DNA of 64,000 nucleotides, taken from contig JADJMA010000035.1 in NCBI GenBank assembly GCA_016709845.1, forward strand, positions 24,737-88,736, read 5' to 3'. This stretch comes from Flammeovirgaceae bacterium. GTDB taxonomy: Bacteria; Bacteroidota; Bacteroidia; Cytophagales; Cyclobacteriaceae. The translations under genes and the position numbers were made by a program. Position 1 is the first letter of the stretch; each line of letters begins with the position of its first letter. This document shows, piece by piece, positions 57,802 to 64,000 of this stretch. The notes beneath the pieces are model-generated. The model did no database searches and was not told the DNA's origin. It saw nothing but the letters and a program-made list of their open reading frames with translations.

Positions 57802-58350
57802 TTATTTTATTTTAATCGTCTTCATCATATCCCTTACAGTTCCCTGCCAGTCTTCTTTCGATGACTTAGGAGAAGTAAAGGTGAATACCAAAGTACGCTT
57901 AGGCTCTACCAGATATTGTATGTATGTATAGCGAAATACAGGCTGCTGTTCACCCAGTGTCATACGGTTTCCGTTTACACGGGATTCAAATTCAAAATAG
58001 ATCAATTTTCTTTTATGAACTTCATGAATTCCTTCCTGAAGCATATCTACCCGATCATAAAAGCTATGAATACTTGACTTGAAAAATTTCTGAGCCATCT
58101 CTAAATCACCATCCGGCCATTGCGTGGCTGAAATATTAACGCTAAAATCCAGAGTTCGATTAAGGTCCGTATACGCGGCTAAGGGTGCCCGAACCGATGG
58201 GTATCGTTGTGTAATATCATCATCCGTCATGGGTGAAAGTTCGGCAGGGAGTGATATGGTGATGCCATCGGTAACTTTGGTTTTAATCAACTTATCAGGT
58301 GCAAAACCAAACAAACTAACAAACGACAGGAAAATCAGAATTCTCTTCAT
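57802..58350 (-). CDS. Secreted hypothetical protein
   Basis: The 182 residues have a signal peptide (MKRILIFLSFVSLFGF, then APDKLIKTKVTDG). The mature region is a beta-alpha domain with LPAELSPMTDDDITQRYPSV and LVFTFTSPKSSKEDWQGTV, a pattern seen in small exported proteins of the family resembling DUF1795/PsbP-like lipid- or protein-binding folds. I cannot confirm the family. The tadA start lies 11 bases downstream, so the two may be co-transcribed. Confidence 0.6.
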   Translation of the reverse strand: MKRILIFLSFVSLFGFAPDKLIKTKVTDGITISLPAELSPMTDDDITQRYPSVRAPLAAYTDLNRTLDFSVNISATQWPDGDLEMAQKFFKSSIHSFYDRVDMLQEGIHEVHKRKLIYFEFESRVNGNRMTLGEQQPVFRYTYIQYLVEPKRTLVFTFTSPKSSKEDWQGTVRDMMKTIKIK

Positions 58351-58437
58351 AGTTATTGTATAACGAAATTGGGGCGAGTCGAAGGTATAACGTGCAACCT
58401 TTATTAATTTGCGCCCCTCAAATTTAAGGATTTTACT

Positions 58438-60194
58438 ATGCTAAGAACTCATACCTGCGGTGAACTGCGCCTAAACGATGCAAATAAACAAGTTACCTTG
58501 ACCGGCTGGATACAACGCACCCGCGATAAAGGAAGTTTATTATGGATTGACCTGCGCGATCGGTATGGAATTACTCAGTTGTTTTTAGAAGAAGGAAAGA
58601 GTGATGCTGCCTTGTTAGAAACCGCACGGAAAACAGGTCGTGAATTTGTGGTTAAAGTACAAGGCACGGTGGTTGAACGTGTTTCTAAAAATGAGAAAAT
58701 AGCTACGGGCGATATTGAGATTAGGGTTGCATCATTGGAAATCCTGAATCCTTCCAAAGTTCCGCCTTTTACCATCGAAGATAATACCGATGGTGGTGAC
58801 GACTTGAGAATGAAATATCGCTATCTGGACTTGCGTAGAAATCCGGTTCGTGAAAATTTAATGCTACGCCACAAAGTAGCTCAACAAACAAGAGTATATC
58901 TTGATGGTCTGAACTTTATTGAAGTGGAAACGCCCGTGCTGATTAAAAGCACGCCCGAAGGCGCCCGCGATTTTGTTGTGCCTTCACGCATGAACCCCGG
59001 TGAGTTTTATGCGTTGCCGCAATCGCCACAAACATTCAAGCAATTGTTGATGGTTTCGGGTTTCGACCGCTATTACCAAATTGTAAAATGCTTCCGCGAT
59101 GAAGACTTGCGGGCCGATCGGCAACCGGAGTTTACACAAATAGACTGCGAGATGGCTTTCATCACCCAGGAAGACATTCTACATACTTTCGAAGGCTTGG
59201 TGCGACATCTTTTTAAAACTGTAAAAGGAATTGATATGCCCTCGGTACCTCACATGAGTTATGCCGATGCGATGAAATATTATGGCTCTGACAAACCCGA
59301 CACCCGATTCGAGATGAAATTTGCTGCGCTAAACTCAGTTGCACAGGGAAAAGGATTTCAGGTTTTTGACAGTGCCGAACTGGTGGTTGGAATTTGTGTA
59401 AAAGGTTGTGCTGAATATACCCGCAAGCAATTGGATGAACTCACCGAATTTGTAAAGAAACCACAAATTGGGGCAAAGGGTCTAGTTTATGTTCAGTGTA
59501 AACAAGATGGAACGTTCAAGTCATCGGTAGATAAGTTTTATTCTTCGAAAATTTAAAGCAATGGGCAGATTTACTTCAGGCTCAGCCCGGAGATTTACTA
59601 CTCGTGCTTTCCGGTGAAAAAGAGAAAACTCAGAAAGCATTAAGCGAATTGCGTTTGCGCATGGGCGAAACATTAGGTCTTCGCGATAAAAATAAATTTT
59701 CGGCACTCTGGGTAATTGATTTCCCATTGTTGGAATGGAACGAGGAAACAAAACGTTGGCATGCCATGCATCATCCGTTTACCTCGCCTAAGCCAACCGA
59801 TATGAATTTGCTGGATAGTGATCCTGGCCAAGTGCGTGCGAATGCATACGATATGGTGATTAACGGAACCGAAGTAGGCGGTGGCTCTATTCGTATTCAT
59901 GACAGGGCCACACAACAATTGATGTTCTCTAAACTTGGTTTCAGCGAAGAAGAAGCTAAGAAACAATTTGGCTTTTTAATGGATGCTTTTGAATTTGGTG
60001 CACCTCCGCATGGTGGCATTGCATTTGGTTTCGATAGGCTTTGTTCACTTTTCGGTGGTGCCGATTCTATTCGTGATTTCATTGCGTTCCCTAAAAATAA
60101 TTCTGGTCGCGATACGATGATTGATACCCCTTCAACCATTTCGAAGGAACAATTGAAAGAATTGGCAATTGATGTAAGGATTACAAATTCTTAA
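58438..60194 (+). CDS. aspS: Aspartyl-tRNA synthetase, frame-broken
   Basis: The start at 58438 (MLRTHTCGELRLNDANKQV) leads into the N-terminal anticodon OB-fold and the class II catalytic domain: motif 2 KCFRDEDLRADRQPEFTQID and motif 3 GIAFGFDRLCSLFGG. The bacterial insertion domain lies in between. A break near 59550 splits the gene, and the frames join as KFYSSENLKQWADLL. The length of about 585 codons is normal. It charges tRNA-Asp and is essential, so the break is a sequencing error. A TPR lipoprotein begins 12 bases after. Confidence 0.96.
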
Positions 60195-60206
60195 CTCCAT
60201 TTACAC

Positions 60207-60885
60207 ATGAAACAAACTCTTGCTTTTCTTTTTCTGGCAATAATATTTTTTGGCTGCGATAAAAGTGATGATTACTTTAAGAAAGGTAAGACCGCTTTCA
60301 ATCAAGGTGATTATAAAAATGCGATAGCAAATTTTGACTCTGTGCTGGCCTTGAAACCCAATCATCCGGAAGCTGTTGCTACACGGGCAAGTGCCCTTTA
60401 CAATACAGGAGAATACGTAGAAGCGTTAGTCGACTATACAAGAGGAATTGAACTTTGGCCAAAAGACGATCAAAATAAAATCACTTTGGCTCCAATCTAT
60501 TTGCGATCGTGATGATTGCTATGTGGAACTTAAAAATATCCCAACAATAAGTGATTATTTCTTTGATCGTGGGGATGCCTACTATATGACGGAAGAATAC
60601 ACCAAAGCTATTGAAGATTTTACAAGTGTTATTGCCCTTAATCCTAATCATGCTAAGGCGTATGTTTTTCGTGGTGATGCTAAAGATGAATTAGGTCAAT
60701 CAAACGAAGCCATCGAAGATTATCTTAAAGCCTTGGAAATTAATCCTACCTATGGCCTTGCTTACTACAATTTAGGGGTAACCAAACAAAGGTTGAAAGA
60801 CAAAGTCGGAGCATGTGACGCATTCAAGAAAGCGGTCGAGGCAGGATATAAGGAAGCTGAGTCGTTTGCTGCTGATTGTAAATAA
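60207..60885 (+). CDS. TPR-repeat lipoprotein, frame-broken
   Basis: The start at 60207 (MKQTLAFLFLAIIFFGCDKS) gives a signal peptide with lipobox FFGC. Several TPR units follow (YFKKGKTAFNQGDYKNAIAN, YTKAIEDFTSVIALNPNHAK, AIEDYLKALEINPTYGLAYY). A break near 60490 shifts the frame but the repeats continue to a stop at 60885. TPR lipoproteins often act as scaffolds for outer-membrane or envelope complexes, and no partner can be named. Its closeness to aspS suggests co-transcription. Confidence 0.82.
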
Positions 60886-60929
60886 TTCAGACTTTGACAA
60901 ATCCAGTCTTCAACAAATTATAGGACGTA

Positions 60930-61708
60930 TTAATCCAGCAATTGAGTTGTCTCTTCCGCATCAATGGAAATATCATCCTCCCCAACATCATCAAACGGGT
61001 TTTCCAAATGATCCTGAATGTTATCTAAGCTTACTAATATAAAGCTGTAAAGCACGGGCATTACATATTCAAGCGAAGGGGAATAATCACCCACTGTGCT
61101 GGCAAAATATGGGCCGTAGATAATTGAAATATATAAATGAATACTTTGGAATAAGTGCGAAGCGTAATAGGCGTTCGGTAATTGTGAATAATTTTCATGT
61201 TATCAAAGGTAATAATCATTTTACTTACATATTGACTCGCCCTGGAAATCTCTCCACTTTGCACACCATAGTTTCTTAATTCGTTGGTCATCAGCGAAAG
61301 CCGGGAAAATAGTTGATACATGTTTCTTTCGTTCAGCTTCCATTTCGGGTCATGCTCGGTTTTTAAACATATCCCGCATCAACTTCATCATATCAAAAAT
61401 GATTTGCTTAGTTCGGGCTGGAAGGTCATTTTCTTTACTGCCAGACCAATCTCAGGTCGCGTAATAAATAGCAATGGCATGACCCTTAAAATCCGCAAAA
61501 CGTTGGAGGGCAGTCTCTCTACGCGTATAGGCAGATCCAATTGAAAACACGACAGGAAAAAACGATAGCTACCCCAACCAGCATATCCAGGAACTTAGCT
61601 ATAAATCCTAATTTATAGCAAGTATAGGTTGAAATTACAAGATAAGATCGTAATGATAAACGTCTTGTAATTGATGATCAGGAAAAACTTCTGAATAATT
61701 CGTTTCAT
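60930..61708 (-). CDS. Bestrophin-like membrane protein, frame-broken
   Basis: The start at 61708 (MKRIIQKFFLIINYKTFIIT) gives two early membrane helices (LVGVAIVFPVVFSIGSAY after shifts near 61640 and 61560). The centre includes DFKGHAIAIYY, and the frame at 61321 continues with RTPITLRTYSKVFIYIF, a pattern shared with bestrophin-type anion channels (the TPITLRxYSK region and the ENPFxDxxxD ending, here DHLENPFDDVGEDDISIDAE). The breaks, at least four, are likely sequencing errors. The call is a family resemblance. Confidence 0.55.
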
Positions 61709-61810
61709 GCTTTTATATAGACTCTGAAAATTCCAGAAAAGGAATGAGGTTACCAAATTGGTAAGCAACAATAAAGTATAACAATAAATAATGACTCAAG
61801 TCATATTTGA

Positions 61811-63027
61811 TTAATCCTCTACTACCTCAACCTCTACGCGAACATTTCTGCGGGCATAGCTGCTATTTTTATCATAAATCATGCAACCTGCCACCAAGCC
61901 TTTATGCTGATGCGATTTTCTGCGATACCTTTTGACACAAGCCACTCTTTAATAACCAAAGCCCGCTGATAAGAAAGTTCTTTTGCTGATCCTGGTTCTT
62001 CGACATCATCGGTAGTAAGTTCGAAGAAATTATGGTTCGGGCCCATAGTAATAATCTTTCCATGCGCATTACCGTTGGTATGGCCGTGCAACACAATCTT
62101 ATATCGTTCATTCGAATTCATGAAGTCCAGCAGACGCAGTAACTCATATTTTGAGTCAGGAAGCATTACGGCTGCATCATTAAAAAAGTAAACATCATAC
62201 AAGGTCTCAATATCTCCTTTTTGAAGCCGGACCAGATCAAACTTGATTACATAATGATTGTCGCGCCACTCCATATACTCGGGCATACTTTCCTTGGTGA
62301 TGTCAGCCAAAACAAAATCATGCTGTGCTTTTCGATAGCCGAATGATGAGCCAATCAGCGAAAGCTTACCCGATTTATTTTGGGTTTGGTAAGGTCTCTA
62401 CTTCATGGGCCTTAACCTTTTTAATCAGTCGGGCAACATCGCCATCTACAATTTCCACCTCACCATCAATAGGCTCACCATTGGTTGGATTATATGTGTA
62501 AAATAAAACTTCAGCATCCTTAAGCGGTGGCGCTCCTTTTGCGGTTGCCTCTACTTTATCCTCATCTACAGTTACTTCAACCTTATTGGAAACTACTTCA
62601 TCCTGACCTACCTCAGTTCGAACTTCCTCAACAAGGGGTGCTGGCACAATCTCTTGCTTCACTTCTATTGTGGCTTGCTCTTGTTCTGCAACCGGAGGAG
62701 CATACCCTTCTTTCATAATTCGTACCCACGCATCTGTAAACCCACCCTCCTTTCTGGTTTTCAGCATTTGTTCAATAGAAACATCAAATTCTGTATAGTA
62801 ATCAAGATATTGTAATAGAATTTAGGCCTAAATCATATCCATATTTAGTATGTAGGCCGGTATTATTCAATTTGGAAACGTAGCCTCCATATATTTTTCC
62901 TGACCAATTCGATACGCTATAACGATGTAATAACCTTTTTGAAGATAATCGCCTTTAGGGGTAGGGTCTGTAAAAGATAATGAAGATAGACTAAGCCATT
63001 AGCCAAGGCACATGCATAGCCACGCAT
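61811..63027 (-). CDS. OmpA-family protein with N-terminal SPOR-like domain, frame-broken
   Basis: The start is near 63027 (MRGYACALA...), followed after shifts by a SPOR-like repeat segment (KGDYLQKGYYIVIAYR and VSKLNNTGLHTKYGYDLGLN). The linker is acidic and Val/Glu-rich. The C-terminal OmpA domain shows YFFNDAAVMLPDSKYELLRL, HGHTNGNAHGK and ELSYQRALVIKEWLVSKGI, ending with RRNVRVEVEVVED at 61811. OmpA domains bind peptidoglycan. SPOR-like and OmpA combinations are common in Bacteroidota envelope proteins. Breaks lie near 62370 and 62830. Confidence 0.7.
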
Positions 63028-63094
63028 AGTTGAGGGGTTTGGTTAGATAAAGATTGCGGAAAAAAGTGGCTTTTGCAATGAACCCTCGAGACAG

Positions 63095-64000
63095 TTACTT
63101 CGACATAATCATTTCTTTTAAGAAACCATATCCATAACCAGTCAGTTGAATGAGTGCCGCGGGCACACTTAACAGCGACACCGTTATTGAATGTGTTGTC
63201 AGATAACAATCAATAACAAGTGCTAACAAGTAGAGACAATAAGCAGCAACACCGGCTAACGCTAATACAGGAAAAGGAAGGAATTAAAAAAAGGACCCGG
63301 CAAAAGAATTATACCCAGTAAAAAGAATGCCGGGAACCAATGAGTTACTTTAACTTCACCTGGATGCGCTTTGCCAACCAAAGCCCGCCCTTTACCAAAA
63401 TTTGAAACTTGAATAAAAAATTCTTTGAGATTGGTTCTTCGCTTATGGAATACGTAAGCCACTCAAGGTGCTGCCTGAAATCCTTGTTTGCGCTACGACA
63501 CTTAACTCTAGTGTTCTGCGAGACGATCAAATTTAAAGCCACCGGTTTGCTCAAAAACTTTTCGGCTGATACCCATATTAAAACTTCTTGGTTGAAATCC
63601 ATTCGATTTACCACCTCTGATTCCACCTGTAGTAAAAGAGATGACATCGTATAGCCCATCGCTTGTTGAACGATCGTAAAATTTTGATGGCCTCGATCCG
63701 GTCCACCCCACGCATCGACCGATTCACTCTTTAAAAATTTCTCGACAGATTCAAAATAGTGATCGGGTATAATGCAGTCACTATCGAATACAACAAAATA
63801 TTCACCCCTGGCTCGTTCAAACCCAAAATTACGGCTTGGACCAGGTCCACTATTAGTTTGTAATAATACTGTATGGTCAACCGATTTGAGTAATCTTCAT
63901 ATACCTTTTCACTTGTTTTGGATGATCCATCTTCAACCAAAATCATCTCAAAGTTCTTATTCGTTTGTCGGGTCAAACTCTCCAACAATTCCTGTATTTC
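63095..64000 (-). CDS. Family 2 glycosyltransferase, 5' end outside window, frame-broken
   Basis: The reading from the window end begins EIQELLESLTRQTNKNFEMI and continues LVEDGSSKTSEKVYEDYS, then after a shift SGPGPSRNFGFERARGEYFV and VFDSDCIIPDHYFES with the DxD metal motif. Further shifts lead to TTGGIRGGKSNGFQP and FNMGISRKVFEQTGGF, and a hydrophobic C-terminus (VLALAGVAAYCLYLLALVID) ending KEMIMSK at 63095. GT-A fold family 2 enzymes transfer sugars from nucleotide donors in cell-surface polysaccharide synthesis. The membrane tail places it at the inner membrane. Confidence 0.78.

Noticed and set aside
62991..63209. Minus-strand open frame of 72 codons starting MLSDNTFNNG
   Set aside because: It is a shifted frame over the glycosyltransferase end and the start of the OmpA-type gene; the other frames give family-like protein.
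1..64000. tRNA and rRNA genes
   Set aside because: I looked for T-loop-like GTTCRANNC motifs with flanking stems and for conserved rRNA stretches and found none that could be supported by eye.

Overview
The window looks like a chromosomal segment of a Bacteroidota bacterium, most likely from the Cytophagales side of the phylum. This is inferred from gene content, with no database search. The signs are LytTR/LytS signalling, a menaquinone gene (menA), methylmalonyl-CoA mutase, TonB-receptor and OmpL-type porin remnants, cbb3-oxidase assembly genes with an FNR-type regulator, TANNTTTG-like -7 promoter elements, and many secreted beta-propeller hydrolases. I see no rRNA, tRNA, CRISPR array, prophage or intact insertion sequence.

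Layout. 1-10 kb is almost error-free: a HEAT-like secreted protein and a Tat-exported oxidoreductase, a GH3-family protein, an HtrA protease, dnaA, and the mutA-mutB pair. 10.2-14.5 kb is one large secreted TPR-CHAT protease gene. 14.5-22.7 kb, on the minus strand, runs lytS-like, lytTR, a GreA-C-like gene, menA and an FNR-like regulator, then an operon usp-usp-ccoI-ccoS preceded by two tandem CRP/FNR-type palindromes. 22.8-26.8 kb is a lower-quality accessory zone: tiny membrane proteins, two truncated or stop-containing genes meeting at a junction, an outer-membrane protein with an in-frame stop, a hydrolase lipoprotein and palindromic repeats. 26.8-32.7 kb has ahcY followed by a potassium-uptake module (OmpL-type porin pseudogene, TrkH, KdpE-like regulator, DUF4118 kinase). 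32.7-41.5 kb holds a DsbA-like protein and secreted hydrolases (sialidase-like, SGNH, M28 peptidase, VPS10-like propeller), with a large hairpin and a TonB-receptor tail in between. 41.6-50.9 kb holds core genes: birA, rsfS, ftsH, an lpxH-like gene, an NtrC-type two-component pair, acpP and a lipid kinase. 51-64 kb holds DUF2911, GNAT and DinB proteins, ilvE, tadA, aspS, a TPR lipoprotein, a bestrophin-like protein, an OmpA-family protein and a glycosyltransferase cut by the window end.

A dominant property of the window is one-base frame breaks in about 26 genes, including genes expected to be essential (ftsH, aspS, tadA, acpP-neighbouring genes). Many lie in homopolymers (for example ccoI near 15575, M28 near 37388, the lipid kinase near 50290 and 50840). 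They are best read as sequencing errors, so such genes are annotated here across the breaks as single CDS. Three loci differ because they carry in-frame stops without a frame change: the VCBS protein at 24.0 kb, the outer-membrane protein at 24.9 kb and the porin at 28.9 kb. These are the better candidates for real gene decay.

The most interesting biology is the putative oxygen-responsive control region at 18.72-18.78 kb, where two 5-4-5 palindromes sit two helical turns apart, one centred near -41.5 of a predicted promoter, ahead of paired universal stress proteins and cbb3-oxidase copper-loading genes. The oxidase structural genes themselves are not in the window.
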